This document shows, one piece after another, positions 1-11,332 of a stretch of 64,000 bases of DNA. The notes beneath the pieces are model-generated. The model was not told the origin of the DNA. It saw only the letters and a program-made list of their open reading frames with translations, and ran no database searches. Position 1 is the first letter of the stretch; each line of letters starts with the position of its first letter. The position numbers and the translations under genes are program-made. The stretch covers positions 1-64,000 of the forward strand of contig NZ_SJDL01000012.1 of the NCBI RefSeq assembly GCF_004327985.1. The letters run 5' to 3'. This DNA is from Marinobacter halodurans. GTDB taxonomy: Bacteria; Pseudomonadota; Gammaproteobacteria; Pseudomonadales; Oleiphilaceae.

Positions 1-1606
1 CCTGGTCGAACTCCGCATAGCCCAGGCGCCGGTCGCCGCAGACCAGTGCCTCGCGGTCCGGATGGGCCGCGGCCTGGCGTTCGAACAACCGATGCACCGG
101 CTCCGGCTGGCCGTAGTCCACTTCGGTAGCGTTCCAGTCGACCAACTGCCCGCGGTCGCTGTCGGTCAGCAGATCGTAATCACCAATGGCGGCTTCCGGC
201 GCCGCCACGATGTGCCGGAGCAGGCCCTCAAACCGGTGATGGATGTCGGCTACGGTGCCCTCGTCAAACAGGTCCGCCGCGTAGTTCCAGTTACCGCCGA
301 CACGGCCATCCGGGAAGGTCCAGGTATGCAGGGCCAGGTCGAACTGGGCGGCACCGGCGTCCTGCGGCATCAGTTCGGCATGCAGGCCGGGCATCAGTTC
401 GAAGGTTTCGGCGTCCCGTTGCTGGTGGTTGTAGAGCACCTGGAACAGCGGGTTGTGACTCAGGCTGCGTTCCGGCTGCAGGTGGTCCACCAGATGTTCG
501 AAAGGCAAGGCCTGGTGCGCCTGGGCCTGCCGGGCCACCTCGCGCTCCCGGTTCAGGACCGTCGTGAACGGTTCGCTGCCGTCCAGCTCGCTGCGCAGGA
601 CCTGGGTATTGACGAAGAAGCCGATCAACCCTTCCAGCTCCGCTCGCTCGCGGCCGGCCATCGGCACGCCGACACTCAGGTCGGTCTGGCCGCTCAGCCG
701 GTAGAGCAGCACCTTGTAGGCGGCGAGCATCACGGTAAAGAAGGTGGTGCCGCGGGCACGGGCCAGGGCGTTGAGTGCCCTGGCCAGTCCGTCATCCAGC
801 AGGAAGTGATGGCGCCCGCCCCGGAAGGACTGCCGGGCCGGGCGCGGACGGTCCGAGGGCAGTTCCAGGACCGGCGGTTCGTCCCCCAACTGGCGGGTCC
901 AGTAATCGAGGTCGGCTTCACCGGCGCCCGCCTCCAGCGCCCGGCGTTGCCACAGCGCCGCATCCGCGTATTGCAGCGGCAGTGGCGGCAGGTCGGACAC
1001 CTCACCGTTCAGCGCGGCGCGATAGCATTGCACGAACTCCATCAGCATGACCTGGATCGACCAGCCGTCGGCGATGATGTGATGCAGGCACAGCACCAGG
1101 CGGTGGTCGTCTTCCGCCATCCGCACCAGCACGACCCGCCAGAGCGGCCCCCTGACCAGATCGAAAGGCTGTTGGGCCACATCCCGGGCCCGTTTCCGGA
1201 ACATGGCTTCGCTGTCGGCGGACAGCTGCAGGATTTCCACCGGCGCGAGCGGGCCGACGACCTGTTGCGGCTCACCGTCGTCGTCCACCCGGAAGGTGGT
1301 GCGCAGACTTTGGTGGCGTTGCGCCAGGGTATCGAACGCGGTCCGCAGGGCGGCCCGGTCCAGTTGGCCGCGCAGGCGGATGGCCCCCGGCAGGTGATAG
1401 GCGCTGTTGCCGGGTTCCAGTTGGTCGATGAACCACAGCCGCTGCTGGGCGAACGAGGCCGGACTCACATCGCCGGCCACGCCCTGCGGGATCGGCAGGG
1501 CCGACAGGGTCAGCCCCTGGGCCTGCAGTTTCCGGAGGAAGACCCGGCGCTTGTCGGTGCTCAGTTCCAGGAAGCGGCGTGACAGGGCCATCGCGTTGTC
1601 CGGCAT
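1..1606 (-). CDS. NRPS, N-terminal part (condensation domain and start of an adenylation domain), cut by left edge
   Basis: About 535 residues are visible; the rest lies left of the window. An N-terminal condensation domain spans roughly residues 45-470, with the QQRLWF entry motif and the catalytic HHIIADGW motif near residue 173. It resembles LCL-type condensation domains, which fits an upstream L-residue donor. An adenylation domain begins near residue 480 and is cut before its specificity pocket, so the third building block cannot be read. The ATG overlaps the TGA of the upstream NRPS gene (ATGA), so the two synthetases are translationally coupled and should act in sequence. It should extend the acyl-Asp-Dab chain made by its neighbour. 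Confidence 0.93.
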   Translation of the reverse strand, partial: MPDNAMALSRRFLELSTDKRRVFLRKLQAQGLTLSALPIPQGVAGDVSPASFAQQRLWFIDQLEPGNSAYHLPGAIRLRGQLDRAALRTAFDTLAQRHQSLRTTFRVDDDGEPQQVVGPLAPVEILQLSADSEAMFRKRARDVAQQPFDLVRGPLWRVVLVRMAEDDHRLVLCLHHIIADGWSIQVMLMEFVQCYRAALNGEVSDLPPLPLQYADAALWQRRALEAGAGEADLDYWTRQLGDEPPVLELPSDRPRPARQSFRGGRHHFLLDDGLARALNALARARGTTFFTVMLAAYKVLLYRLSGQTDLSVGVPMAGRERAELEGLIGFFVNTQVLRSELDGSEPFTTVLNREREVARQAQAHQALPFEHLVDHLQPERSLSHNPLFQVLYNHQQRDAETFELMPGLHAELMPQDAGAAQFDLALHTWTFPDGRVGGNWNYAADLFDEGTVADIHHRFEGLLRHIVAAPEAAIGDYDLLTDSDRGQLVDWNATEVDYGQPEPVHRLFERQAAAHPDREALVCGDRRLGYAEFDQ

Positions 1607-4600
1607 CATTCGATCTCCTCCAGTTCGCTCATCAATGCGTCGAGGTTGTCCAGGCGGTCCTGGTCCAGGGTCTGGCCCTGCAGGCGCCTCACCACCTCCG
1701 CCATGGCCGCCACGGTGGTGGCCTCGAAGGCTTCCGCCAGCGGGACGGTGACCCCCAGGGTTTCACGGATCCGGGACAGCAGGCGGGTAGCGAGCAGCGA
1801 GTGGCCACCCAGTTCAAAGAAATGGTCGTGCCGGCCGACACGCTCGACCTGCAACAGGTCCTTCCACAGCGCGGCGATGCCGGTCTCAATGTCACCGGAC
1901 GGCGCCTCGAAGGGGCGCTCGTCCAGGGCGGGTTCCGGCAGGGCCCGGCGGTCCAGCTTGCCGTTGGCATTCAGCGGCAGGCGATCGAGGACAATCAGGT
2001 GGCTGGGCACCATCACCGCCGGCAGCTCGGCGGCCAGACGGCCCCGCAGGCTTTCCGTCGCCAGCGGAAGGCCATCGTCGGCCACCAGGTAAGCCACCAA
2101 CTGGGAGCCATGGGGCGTGTCCCTGGCCGCAACGGCGGCCTGCCGGATGCCGCCGCAGGCCAACAGACAGGATTCGATCTCTCCCAGCTCGATACGCTGG
2201 CCCCGGATCTTGACCTGGAAGTCCGCGCGGCCGGCGTATTCCAGCACGCCGTCATCCGTCCAGCGGGCCAGGTCACCGGTACGATAGAGGCGTTCGCCCG
2301 GTGCCCCGAACGGGTCCGGCAGGAAACGTTCGGCGGTCAGTCCGGGCCGGCCGGCATAGCCCCGCCCCACACCGGTGCCACCGGCGTAGAGTTCACCCAC
2401 CACCCCCCGGGGCAGCGGCTGCAGCTGTGCGTCCAGCACGTACAACCGGTTGTTGTCGGTGGGGCGGCCGATGGGAATGCCGGACCCGGTGTCGGCGATG
2501 CCCTGCAACGTCTGCAGGGCCACGTCGTCGGCACATTCCGCCGGTCCATAGGCGTTAACCAGCGGAATGGCCGGATAGCGTTCAAACCAGCGCCGGGCCA
2601 GCTCGCGGCCCAGGGCTTCCCCGGTGGGCAGCATCCAGCGCAGGCGCAGCGTCGGTTCGTCCGCCGTGGCCAGGATGCCCTCGATCACCGCCGGCACGGT
2701 CTCCAGCACGGTCACGCCGCTGTCCGCCACGGCCGCCACCAGTTGCCGGGGATCGTGGGTGATGGTGTCGGGGATGATCTCGACCTGCCCGCCAAACAGG
2801 GGGGCGGTCAGGAACTGCCAGACGGAGATATCAAACCCGGTTGCGGCCGTCTGGGCGATGATGTCACCTTCGCCCAGTTCCAGGTAGGGCACCTTGGAAA
2901 GCTGGTTGTTGAGCATGCCCCGGTGGCTGACCATCACGCCCTTGGGCTCGCCGGTGGAGCCGGAGGTGTAGATCACATAGGCCAGTTGATCCATCGCCGG
3001 ATAGCGGCGCGGATTGGCGTCATTGCCCGTTCGCAGCAGGGATTCCAGGGTGATCACCTTGGGCCGTGCTGCGGATTCCGCCAGGATGGCGTCCACCTGC
3101 GCCAGACAGGCTTCCGGCGCCACCAGCACCGGCGCCTGGCTGCTGTGCAGCATGCGCCCGCTGCGCGCCGGCGGATGACGCTCGTCGAGAGCCAGGTAGG
3201 CGCTGCCCGCCTTGAAGGCACCCACCATCAGGGTCAACAGCTCCAGGTTGCGGGGCGAATACAGGGCCACCACCTGGTCCGGTTCGACACCGGCTTCGAT
3301 CAGGCCGTGCCCGATGCGGTTGGCCCGCTGGTTCAGGGTGCCGTAACGGAGCGATTCGCCTTCGCAGCAGGCGACAGTCCGGCCGGGATCGGCCAGTGCC
3401 CACGCCTCGAACCGCTCCAGCCAGCTCAGACTCGTCCACTCCGGTTCGCGGTTGCCCTGCCCCAGTGCCAGCAGGTCGCGACGCTCATCTCCGGTCAGCA
3501 ACTGCACCCCGGTCAATGGCTGTTCCGGCGCGGCCATCAGTTGACGCAGGAGGTAATGGTACTGGTTCAGCAGGGCCTGGATATCGCCGGCCCGGAAGCA
3601 ACGGGCGTCGTAGCTGAACTGCAACCGGTAGGTCTCGCCCGGCAGGATCACCACGGTAAGCGGGTAGTTGGTGTGGGTCCGGTTGGCCCGGGGACGGATG
3701 TCGTAGGCCTCGGCTGCCTGCTGCACGTCCGGTCCCATGGGCACGTTCTCGAACACGAACAGGCTGTCGAACAGCGCTTCGTCCCGGGGCGTATCCGCCA
3801 GGTGCTGGACCTCCGCCAGGGACAGGTGCTCATGCTGGCGCATGCCGGCATTGGCGGACTGCAACGCCTGCAGGACGTCCAGGCCGGTGCGGGCCCCGGC
3901 TTCCATGCGGACGCGCAGGGGCAGCGTGTTGATGAACAGGCCCAGGGTCTCCTCGATGCCGTCCAGCTCGGTGGGTCGACCGGCCACGGTGACGCCGAAC
4001 AGCACGTCGTCCTGGCCGCTGTGGCGCATCAGCACCAGCGCCCAGGCCGCCTGCATGAAGGTGTTGACCGTTAGTCTGTGCCGGCGGGCCTGGTCCGCCA
4101 GCTGCGCGGTTTCCGCGGCGGTCAGGGTCACGGCGACATCGTCGATGGCGGATTCCCCCTGGGCGCGGTGCCGGTATGGCAGAGGCGTGACCTCGGTAAA
4201 ACCGGCCAGGGTGTCGCGCCAGAACTGCCGTGCCTGCGCCTCATCCTGCCGTTGCAGCCAGGCGATAAAGTCCCGGTAGGGGCGCGCCGGGGTCACCGTC
4301 AGCTCGCGTCCGGCCAGCAGGCTGCGGTAGTGGTCGAAGAATTCCGCCAGCATCAGGCCACGACACCAGGCATCGATGAGGACGTGATGGTGGCTCTGGA
4401 TGATCCGGTAATCGCCGTCACCGAAACGCACCAGCCGCAGGCGCAGTAGCGGCGGCCGGCTGAAGTCGAAGCCATCGCGGCGCTCCTGTTCCAGCAGGGC
4501 CTCAAGTTCGGCCTCGGCCTGCTCACGATCCAGATGGCTGAGGTCGATCCACTGGGCCGGGGACGGCACCTCCCGGTAGACAATCTGGTGCTGGATGCCG

Positions 4601-7600
4601 CCATCGAGACCGTGGAAACCGGTGCGCAGCATCGGATGCCGGCGGACCACCGCCTGCCAGGCCGCCTTGAACGCCTCGAAATCCACGGCGCTGCGGACGT
4701 CATACTGGTCCTGCATCAGGTAGATGCCGCTGCCCTGCTCCAGCAGGCTGTGCAGCAGGATCCCTTCCTGCATCGGCGCCAGCGGCAGGATGTCCTCGAC
4801 GTTGGTGGGATTGTCGAGTGCATCCAGTTGCGCCTGGTCCAGCCGGGCCAGCGGCACGTCGGACGGTGTCAGGCCGCCGCTGTGCGTCCGACAGCGTTCA
4901 ATCAGCGACGTCAGCGCCTGCCGGTAGGCCTCAGCCAGGGCTTCGACCCGGGGCCGGTCGAAGCGGGCTTCGCTGTAGGTCCAGCGCAGGCGCAACCGGC
5001 CGTCGCGGACCAGGCCATCCACCACCAGCGCGTTCGCCATGGGTCCTTCCCGGTCGCGCAGATCGCCAAGGGGGCCATCGTCCAGGCTCAGCCCGGATGC
5101 CGCGGGGGAGTCGAACTGCCCCAGATAGTTGAAGGTCAGCCCGGCGCCCGTCAGTGACGGCAGGTCCGCGCCCTGTAATTCCTTGAGGACGCCATAGCCC
5201 AGCCCATCGCCCGGTACAGCGCGCAGCATCTCCTTGGTCTGCTTCAGGGTGGCCAGGATATCCGCCCCACGGTCCAGGGCAACCGGATAGAGCGAGGTGA
5301 ACCAGCCGACCGTCCGGCTGACGTCCGGCGCACCCTCGGGTCCCTGGCGGCCATGGCCTTCCAGCATCACCACGTTGCGGGCGCGACCGGTCCACTGCTC
5401 CAGTGCCGCTGCCAGTGCCGCCAGCAGGACATCGTTGATGCGGGTGCGGAAAGCGCCGGGCACATCGTTCAGCAGGGCCCGGGTCTGCGCCGTATCCAGG
5501 GCCATGTCCAGGTGGCTGGCGTCGGCAATCCGGGCCGGTGCGTCCGGTCGGGCACAGGGCATGGCCGCCTCTTCGGTGCTGAAGGCCTGCCAGTAGTCGA
5601 GTTCGCCGTTGAGCCGTCCGTCCGCCAGTGCCCGGTTCAGGTAACCGGCCCAGTCGTGAAGCGCCGTGGTTTCAGCGGCGAGATCGATCGCCTGGCCCCG
5701 CTGGCGCTGGCCATAGGCCGTTTCCAGGTCGTCCAGCAGCACACGCCAGGACACGCCGTCCACCACCAGGTGATGAGCCGTCAGCATCAGGATCTGCCGT
5801 CCATCCGGCAGGATGGCCAGTACCGCCCGCAGCAGCGGGCCGTCGCTCAGGTGCAGGTTGCGGTGCGCCTCGTTGAACGTGACGAGCATGGCGGACTCAT
5901 CCACAACGTCCACGACCTGGAGCAGGTCCTGCGGTGACCGGTCGGCGACGGTCTGGGTCGCCTGTTCCGGATCGAATCGCAGGCGCAGCGCCGGATGGGC
6001 CCGGACCACGGCGGCCAGTGCCTGGCGCAGGATGTCGGTATCCAGTGAGGCCTGCACGCGCAGGCGTACCGCCTGGTTCCAGTGGTGCCGGTGCGCCATG
6101 GGCTGGCCGAAGAAGCGCTGCTGGATGGGCGTCAGCGGATGGGTCTGGCTGGAGGATGCCGACGGTAACGGTTGCGCCGGGGACGCCTCGGCCACCTGCG
6201 CCAGCTCGGCAATGGTCTGCTTCTCGAACAGTTGCTTGGGCGTCAGGCGCACGCCCTGCTTCCGGGCCCGGGCGATCACCTGCAGGCTGATGATGGAATC
6301 CCCGCCCAGGCTGAAGAAGTTGTCGTGACGCCCGACCCGATCCACCGGCAGCAGCGTGGTCCACAGGTCCGCCAGGATCGTTTCCACACCGTCCAGCGGC
6401 GCGGCGAAGTCCTCACCCTGCCGCTCCGGTTCCGGCAGCGCCCGGCGGTCCAGCTTGCCGTTCGCCGTCAGCGGGAAGGCTTCCAGCGGCAGGATGTGGG
6501 CAGGCACCATATAGTCCGGCAACTGCCGTTCCAGCGTGGCCCGCAGGGCGTCCACATCCAGTGCGTCCGCCAGCGGATAGGCGACAAGCTGGCCGTTGCC
6601 GTCCAACTGCACGTGGGCATCGGCGACCCCGGCAAAGGTCCGCACCCGCTGGGCCACTTCACCCAGGGAGACGCGGTAGCCCCGCACCTTCACCTGATCG
6701 TCCTGGCGGCCCAGGAACGTCAACCGGCCGTCGTCCAGCAGCCGGGCCTGGTCGCCGGTGGCGTAGAGACGCTGGCCCGGGTGTTCCGGATCGGCCGCAA
6801 AGGCCCGGGCGGTCAGCTCCGGCAGCCCGAGATAACCCCGTGCCAGCCCGGCGCCGCCCAATACCAGTTCCCCACGGGCGCCCTGCGGCAGCACCAGGCG
6901 TTCATCGTTCATCACCTGCGCCCGGATATTCGGCAGTGGTTGCCCCAGCGGCACCGTGGTCGTCGTCTCGCCCGTGGTTTCCGTGACCAGGACACCCACC
7001 GTGGATTCGGACGGGCCGTAGTGGTTGAGCACGCGGCATTCCGGGTTCAGCGCCCGCACCTGATCCAGCAGCGAAGACGGCAGCGCTTCGCCACCGAGGA
7101 CCAGTGCGGTGCGTGGCAACACCCGTGCCGGGTCCGCCGCCTGCAACAGGCCGGCAAGGTGCGTGGGCACGATCTTGAGCACCTCCACCCGATGCTCGGC
7201 CATGTAGCCGGCGAAGGCCTCGGCGTCCATCACCCGGTCAGCGCTCAGCAGGTGCAGTGTGCGCCCCGTGCAGAGCGCACCGAACAGGATGGTATGCCCG
7301 AGGTCCGCCGCCACCGTGGACACCATCGCCATGCTGGCCGTTTCCGGCAGGGCCAGGGTCCGCATCACGCCCTGTACGTAGTTGGCGATGGCGCCGTGGC
7401 TGACCACCACCCCTTTAGGCGTACCGCTGGTGCCGGAGGTGTAGATCAGGTAGGCCGCCTGGTCCGGATCGATCAAGGCCGACACCGGCTCCGAAGCGGC
7501 CAGCCGCCAGTCGGCATCGGCCTCGAAGCCGATCCGGGTGCCGTCATAGCCGGGTACCGGCGTTTCCGCCAGCAGGATCGACGCGCCGCAATCCCGCAAC

Positions 7601-10600
7601 ACGTAGGCCTGCCGTTCCGCCGGCCACTTCGGATCGAGCGGGACGAAGGCGCCGCCGGCCTTAAGCACCGCGATCACTGCCACCGCAAATTCCGGCGACC
7701 GGTCCAGGCATAGCCCCACCGGCACCTCGGCGGTCACGCCGTGCCGGCGCAGCGCCCGCGCCAACCGGTTGGATACCGCCTCGAGCCATTCATAGCCGTA
7801 GACCCTGTGTTCAAACTGCAGTGCCGTGCGTGGTCCGCTGCTGCCAATATGGGAACGCCAGAGTGCCACCAGGTCCGTGCACGGGAAGACCACCTCCTCC
7901 CCTTCCAGAACCGATGGCGTTGCCAGCAGCTCAAATGCTCCCAGGGCAAGATCCGGCTCGGCCGTTACCTGCTCGGCCAGGTTCACCAGTTCCTCGGCAA
8001 AACACTCGACACGCGGCGCATCGAACAGATCGCAGGCGTAGGTCAGCACGCCTTCGATGCCGTCGGCGTGATCGGTGATGTCCAGCCCCAGATCGAAGTG
8101 GGCCGTGTCGTCATCCCGCTGGCGCATGGCCAGGGTCAGGCCGGGCAGTTCGAGATGATCGGGCAGCGGCAACTGCTGGGTGAACTTCACCTGGCACAGC
8201 GGGTTGTGGCGCAGGTTACGTTCCGGCTGCAGCGCCTCCACCAGTTGATCGAACGGCAGGTCCGCGTGCGCCTGGGCGCCCTGCGTCGTGGTACGGACGG
8301 CGGCCAGGAAATCCCGGAAACCCAGGTCCGCCTGGGGCTGGCTGCGCATCACCAGCGTGTTGACGAACAGCCCCACCAGTCCTTCGGTTTCCGGCCGCCC
8401 CCGACCGGCCACCGGCACGCCGACACGCAGGTCCCGCTGGCCGCTGTAGCGGTAGAGCTGGGTCTTGTAGAGCGCCAGCATCAGCATGAACAGGGACACG
8501 CCTTCGGCACGGGCCAATTCATGCAGGCGACGGCTGAGGGATTGCGGGAAGCGGAAGCTGAGCCGCGCCCCCCGGTGACTCTGGGTTTCCGGCCGGGGTC
8601 GGTCGGCGGGCAGGGTCAGGACGGGCTGCCCGTCTCCCAGCTGCTTTTTCCACCAGGCCAACTGGCGTTCACCGTCCCCGCCAGCCAGGCGTTCGCGTTG
8701 CCAGTGGGCGTAGTCGGCGTATTGGACGGGCAGCGCCGGCAGGTCCGGCTCCCGCCCGTCCACAAATGCAGCGTAGAGCGCCGCAAATTCCTTCACCAGC
8801 ACCTGGGCCGACCAGCCGTCGGCAATGATGTGATGGATCACCAGCAGCAGGCGGTGATCCGTGTCGGACATCCGGACGAGATGCGCCTGCCACAAGGGCC
8901 CGGTCTCCAGGTCCATGGGCTGGCTGACCTGGTTCCGGGCCAACTCGGTCAGCTCGTCTTCCGGGGCGTCGCTGCCGGACAGGTCGTGACGATGGAGGGG
9001 GACCGGCTGCGGGTCCAGGATGGACTGGATCGCCCGCTGACCGGCATCCTCACCGAATACGGTCCGCAGGCTCTCGTGGCGGGCGGCCAGGGCATCCAGG
9101 CTCCGTTGCAGCGCCAACTCGTCGAGATGGCCGCGCAACTGCCACTCGCCGGCGAGGTGGTATGCGGTCGAGCCGTCTTCCAACCGGTCCAGGAACCACA
9201 GCCGCTGTTGGGCATGGGACTGCGGCGGGGGCGCATCCGCCGGTCGACGAGCCAGTGCCTGGTTGCGGCCCGCGTGACGCTGCTCCACGACCCAGGCCGA
9301 GAACTCCGCCAGTCGGGGACGCTCGAACAGCGCGCCCGGGTCGAGATCCATACCCAGCACCTGGTTGAGTCGGGACACCACCTGCATCAGGCCGACGGAA
9401 TCGCCACCCAGGGCAAAGAAATGATCGTCCGGCGCCAGGGTATGCTGCTTCAGCACTTCCTTCCACGCGGCAACCACCTCCGGCAGCAAGCCGGGTTCCG
9501 CCTCCGTGTCGGAGTGGTCGGTATCCAGCAAACGCCCCTGCCGCCAGGCTGCATAGGTCGCCAGCTGGCCGCGCTCCCAGCCTGTCCGGCAGGCCGAACG
9601 CTGCAGCTTGCCACTGGTGGTTCGCGGCAGCGCGCGCGGCTCCAGCAGCAGGATCAGCTGCGGCGCCACCTGGAACTGTCCGGTCAGGGTGTCGGCAATG
9701 GTAGCGCAGATCATCTCCGGTTTGACCATCCTGCGGACGCTGCGACCGATCTCCAGGGCCAGCCCGATCCCTTCGGCACCCTCCGCGTCCCGGGTGGCAA
9801 ACGCGGCAATCCGGCCCCGCCGCAACAATTCCAGCTCCCGCTCCAGGGTCGCTTCGATATCCTGGGGATAGAGATTCTGGCCATTGAGGATGATCACATC
9901 CTTTTGCCGACCGGCGATGAACAGGTCGTTGCCTTTGGCGATACCCAGGTCGCCGGTGCGCACCCAGCGCTGGCCGTCTGCTTCCACAAACGTCGCCGCC
10001 GTGGCGTCGGCATTCTGCCAGTAGCCCTGGGCCACACTCGGCCCGGCCACCCAGATTTCGCCCACCTGGCCGTCGCCGACTACAGCACCGTCCCGGGTAT
10101 CGACCAGGCGGATCGCGTGATCCGCATCTACCCAGCCGCAGCCGACCAGCCTGCTGTCCAGTGCCGCAACCTGTGCCGAACCGGCCGTCATCTGACTCGC
10201 GTCAAAACTGAATTCCCGGATTTCACCATTAAACGCGTGGGAGCTGACAAACAGGGTCGCCTCGGCCAGGCCGTAGCTGGGTGCCAGGGACGCATCCCGG
10301 AACCCGGCGGCGGCGAAGCGCTCGGCAAACAGCTCCAGTGTCTGTGGCCGGATCGGTTCGGAACCGGTAAACGCCATTCGCCAGTGGGACAGGTCGAGAC
10401 GGGCGATGTCCTCATCCCGCAGCCGTTCGGCACACAGCCGGTAGGCAAAGTCGGGCCCGCCGGAGAAAGTGCCCCGATAACGACTGATCGCCTCCAGCCA
10501 GCGCGCCGGCCGCCCCAGGAAGAACTGCGGCGTCATCAGGTTCACGCTGTGCCCGTGGAGAATCGGCAACAGCAGTCCTGCCATCAGCCCCATGTCGTGG

Positions 10601-11256
10601 AACAGCGGCAGCCAGTTGACCCAGACGTCACTGTCGCTGGCGCCGAAGCCGCTGGCCATGGCGCGCTCGTTGGCCATCAGGTTGGCGTGGGAGACCATGA
10701 CGCCTTTCGGCGCCGAGGTGGACCCCGACGTATACTGGAGAAACGCCAGGTCGTCCTCGACAATCCGGTGCGGCTGCAACGCCTCGCTGTAATCCAGCGG
10801 CACCTGATCCACCGCCACCAGTTGGCCGCCTTCCGCCAGCACCGGTTGCAACTGCGCCCGGTAGCGCTCCAGGTCCGCCGATAACCCGAGAACCGCCTTG
10901 GGAGTCGCATCCCGCATGATACCCACCAGCCGGTCCAGGTAGGCCTGGCGGTTGTTTTCCGGCGGGAAGGCCGGTACCGCAATCGCCCCCGCCTGGAAGC
11001 AGCCGAAGAAGGCCGCCGCGAAGTCCGCCCCGCTGGGCAGCATCAGCAGGCAGCGCTCGCCGATCACCGATCCCAGATGGGATTGCAGGTACGCCGCCAA
11101 CGCACTCGACTGCCGGTACAGCGTGTCGTAGGTGGTGATCCGGGGCGGTTCGTCGTCCTGCTGGATATGCCGGATCACCGGCGCATCCGGCCGGTCATCC
11201 GCGTAATGCGCCAGGACGTCTGCAAAATTCGGGAAGGATTGCGGATCTTTGCTCAT
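1606..11256 (-). CDS. Siderophore NRPS with fatty acyl-AMP ligase starter: FAAL-T-C-A(Asp)-T-E-C-A(Dab)-T
   Basis: This 3216-residue synthetase starts lipopeptide assembly. Order and rough positions are: fatty acyl-AMP ligase 1-570; carrier with GGDS serine near 620; condensation domain with HHIIADGW near 807; adenylation domain ([11 protein letters not shown] near 1270); carrier near 1652; epimerization-type domain with [10 protein letters not shown] near 1825; condensation domain with [10 protein letters not shown] near 2287; adenylation domain ([11 protein letters not shown] near 2760); carrier with GGHS near 3152; short acidic C-terminal tail, perhaps a docking element. Aligned by eye to GrsA, the first pocket reads DLTKVGHVGK (Asp) and the second DIWELTADDK (probably Dab). 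The start is the ATG preceded by AGGTGAG; an in-frame TTG six codons upstream is less likely. No oxygenase or thioesterase domain is present. Inference: it loads a fatty acid and makes acyl-D-Asp-Dab. Confidence 0.95.
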   Translation of the reverse strand: MSKDPQSFPNFADVLAHYADDRPDAPVIRHIQQDDEPPRITTYDTLYRQSSALAAYLQSHLGSVIGERCLLMLPSGADFAAAFFGCFQAGAIAVPAFPPENNRQAYLDRLVGIMRDATPKAVLGLSADLERYRAQLQPVLAEGGQLVAVDQVPLDYSEALQPHRIVEDDLAFLQYTSGSTSAPKGVMVSHANLMANERAMASGFGASDSDVWVNWLPLFHDMGLMAGLLLPILHGHSVNLMTPQFFLGRPARWLEAISRYRGTFSGGPDFAYRLCAERLRDEDIARLDLSHWRMAFTGSEPIRPQTLELFAERFAAAGFRDASLAPSYGLAEATLFVSSHAFNGEIREFSFDASQMTAGSAQVAALDSRLVGCGWVDADHAIRLVDTRDGAVVGDGQVGEIWVAGPSVAQGYWQNADATAATFVEADGQRWVRTGDLGIAKGNDLFIAGRQKDVIILNGQNLYPQDIEATLERELELLRRGRIAAFATRDAEGAEGIGLALEIGRSVRRMVKPEMICATIADTLTGQFQVAPQLILLLEPRALPRTTSGKLQRSACRTGWERGQLATYAAWRQGRLLDTDHSDTEAEPGLLPEVVAAWKEVLKQHTLAPDDHFFALGGDSVGLMQVVSRLNQVLGMDLDPGALFERPRLAEFSAWVVEQRHAGRNQALARRPADAPPPQSHAQQRLWFLDRLEDGSTAYHLAGEWQLRGHLDELALQRSLDALAARHESLRTVFGEDAGQRAIQSILDPQPVPLHRHDLSGSDAPEDELTELARNQVSQPMDLETGPLWQAHLVRMSDTDHRLLLVIHHIIADGWSAQVLVKEFAALYAAFVDGREPDLPALPVQYADYAHWQRERLAGGDGERQLAWWKKQLGDGQPVLTLPADRPRPETQSHRGARLSFRFPQSLSRRLHELARAEGVSLFMLMLALYKTQLYRYSGQRDLRVGVPVAGRGRPETEGLVGLFVNTLVMRSQPQADLGFRDFLAAVRTTTQGAQAHADLPFDQLVEALQPERNLRHNPLCQVKFTQQLPLPDHLELPGLTLAMRQRDDDTAHFDLGLDITDHADGIEGVLTYACDLFDAPRVECFAEELVNLAEQVTAEPDLALGAFELLATPSVLEGEEVVFPCTDLVALWRSHIGSSGPRTALQFEHRVYGYEWLEAVSNRLARALRRHGVTAEVPVGLCLDRSPEFAVAVIAVLKAGGAFVPLDPKWPAERQAYVLRDCGASILLAETPVPGYDGTRIGFEADADWRLAASEPVSALIDPDQAAYLIYTSGTSGTPKGVVVSHGAIANYVQGVMRTLALPETASMAMVSTVAADLGHTILFGALCTGRTLHLLSADRVMDAEAFAGYMAEHRVEVLKIVPTHLAGLLQAADPARVLPRTALVLGGEALPSSLLDQVRALNPECRVLNHYGPSESTVGVLVTETTGETTTTVPLGQPLPNIRAQVMNDERLVLPQGARGELVLGGAGLARGYLGLPELTARAFAADPEHPGQRLYATGDQARLLDDGRLTFLGRQDDQVKVRGYRVSLGEVAQRVRTFAGVADAHVQLDGNGQLVAYPLADALDVDALRATLERQLPDYMVPAHILPLEAFPLTANGKLDRRALPEPERQGEDFAAPLDGVETILADLWTTLLPVDRVGRHDNFFSLGGDSIISLQVIARARKQGVRLTPKQLFEKQTIAELAQVAEASPAQPLPSASSSQTHPLTPIQQRFFGQPMAHRHHWNQAVRLRVQASLDTDILRQALAAVVRAHPALRLRFDPEQATQTVADRSPQDLLQVVDVVDESAMLVTFNEAHRNLHLSDGPLLRAVLAILPDGRQILMLTAHHLVVDGVSWRVLLDDLETAYGQRQRGQAIDLAAETTALHDWAGYLNRALADGRLNGELDYWQAFSTEEAAMPCARPDAPARIADASHLDMALDTAQTRALLNDVPGAFRTRINDVLLAALAAALEQWTGRARNVVMLEGHGRQGPEGAPDVSRTVGWFTSLYPVALDRGADILATLKQTKEMLRAVPGDGLGYGVLKELQGADLPSLTGAGLTFNYLGQFDSPAASGLSLDDGPLGDLRDREGPMANALVVDGLVRDGRLRLRWTYSEARFDRPRVEALAEAYRQALTSLIERCRTHSGGLTPSDVPLARLDQAQLDALDNPTNVEDILPLAPMQEGILLHSLLEQGSGIYLMQDQYDVRSAVDFEAFKAAWQAVVRRHPMLRTGFHGLDGGIQHQIVYREVPSPAQWIDLSHLDREQAEAELEALLEQERRDGFDFSRPPLLRLRLVRFGDGDYRIIQSHHHVLIDAWCRGLMLAEFFDHYRSLLAGRELTVTPARPYRDFIAWLQRQDEAQARQFWRDTLAGFTEVTPLPYRHRAQGESAIDDVAVTLTAAETAQLADQARRHRLTVNTFMQAAWALVLMRHSGQDDVLFGVTVAGRPTELDGIEETLGLFINTLPLRVRMEAGARTGLDVLQALQSANAGMRQHEHLSLAEVQHLADTPRDEALFDSLFVFENVPMGPDVQQAAEAYDIRPRANRTHTNYPLTVVILPGETYRLQFSYDARCFRAGDIQALLNQYHYLLRQLMAAPEQPLTGVQLLTGDERRDLLALGQGNREPEWTSLSWLERFEAWALADPGRTVACCEGESLRYGTLNQRANRIGHGLIEAGVEPDQVVALYSPRNLELLTLMVGAFKAGSAYLALDERHPPARSGRMLHSSQAPVLVAPEACLAQVDAILAESAARPKVITLESLLRTGNDANPRRYPAMDQLAYVIYTSGSTGEPKGVMVSHRGMLNNQLSKVPYLELGEGDIIAQTAATGFDISVWQFLTAPLFGGQVEIIPDTITHDPRQLVAAVADSGVTVLETVPAVIEGILATADEPTLRLRWMLPTGEALGRELARRWFERYPAIPLVNAYGPAECADDVALQTLQGIADTGSGIPIGRPTDNNRLYVLDAQLQPLPRGVVGELYAGGTGVGRGYAGRPGLTAERFLPDPFGAPGERLYRTGDLARWTDDGVLEYAGRADFQVKIRGQRIELGEIESCLLACGGIRQAAVAARDTPHGSQLVAYLVADDGLPLATESLRGRLAAELPAVMVPSHLIVLDRLPLNANGKLDRRALPEPALDERPFEAPSGDIETGIAALWKDLLQVERVGRHDHFFELGGHSLLATRLLSRIRETLGVTVPLAEAFEATTVAAMAEVVRRLQGQTLDQDRLDNLDALMSELEEIE

Positions 11257-11332
11257 GGTCTCACCTGCCAGCAAGGGTCAATGCGTGCTCAGGCGCCTGA
11301 CCGGCGCCATCAGGGGTTTGGAATACTCGGGG

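Noticed and set aside
62-4074. Long open frames on the plus strand (506 and 831 codons)
   Set aside because: They are antisense to the two NRPS genes, whose domains and motifs are unambiguous, and have Gln/Arg/His/Gly-rich products typical of GC-rich shadow frames.
7741-10884. 1047-codon plus-strand open frame
   Set aside because: It lies antisense to the NRPS condensation and FAAL domains and encodes no recognisable domain.
11257-11274. Upstream TTG start for the NRPS
   Set aside because: The ATG six codons downstream has an AGGTGAG site at good spacing and begins with the FAAL N-terminus.
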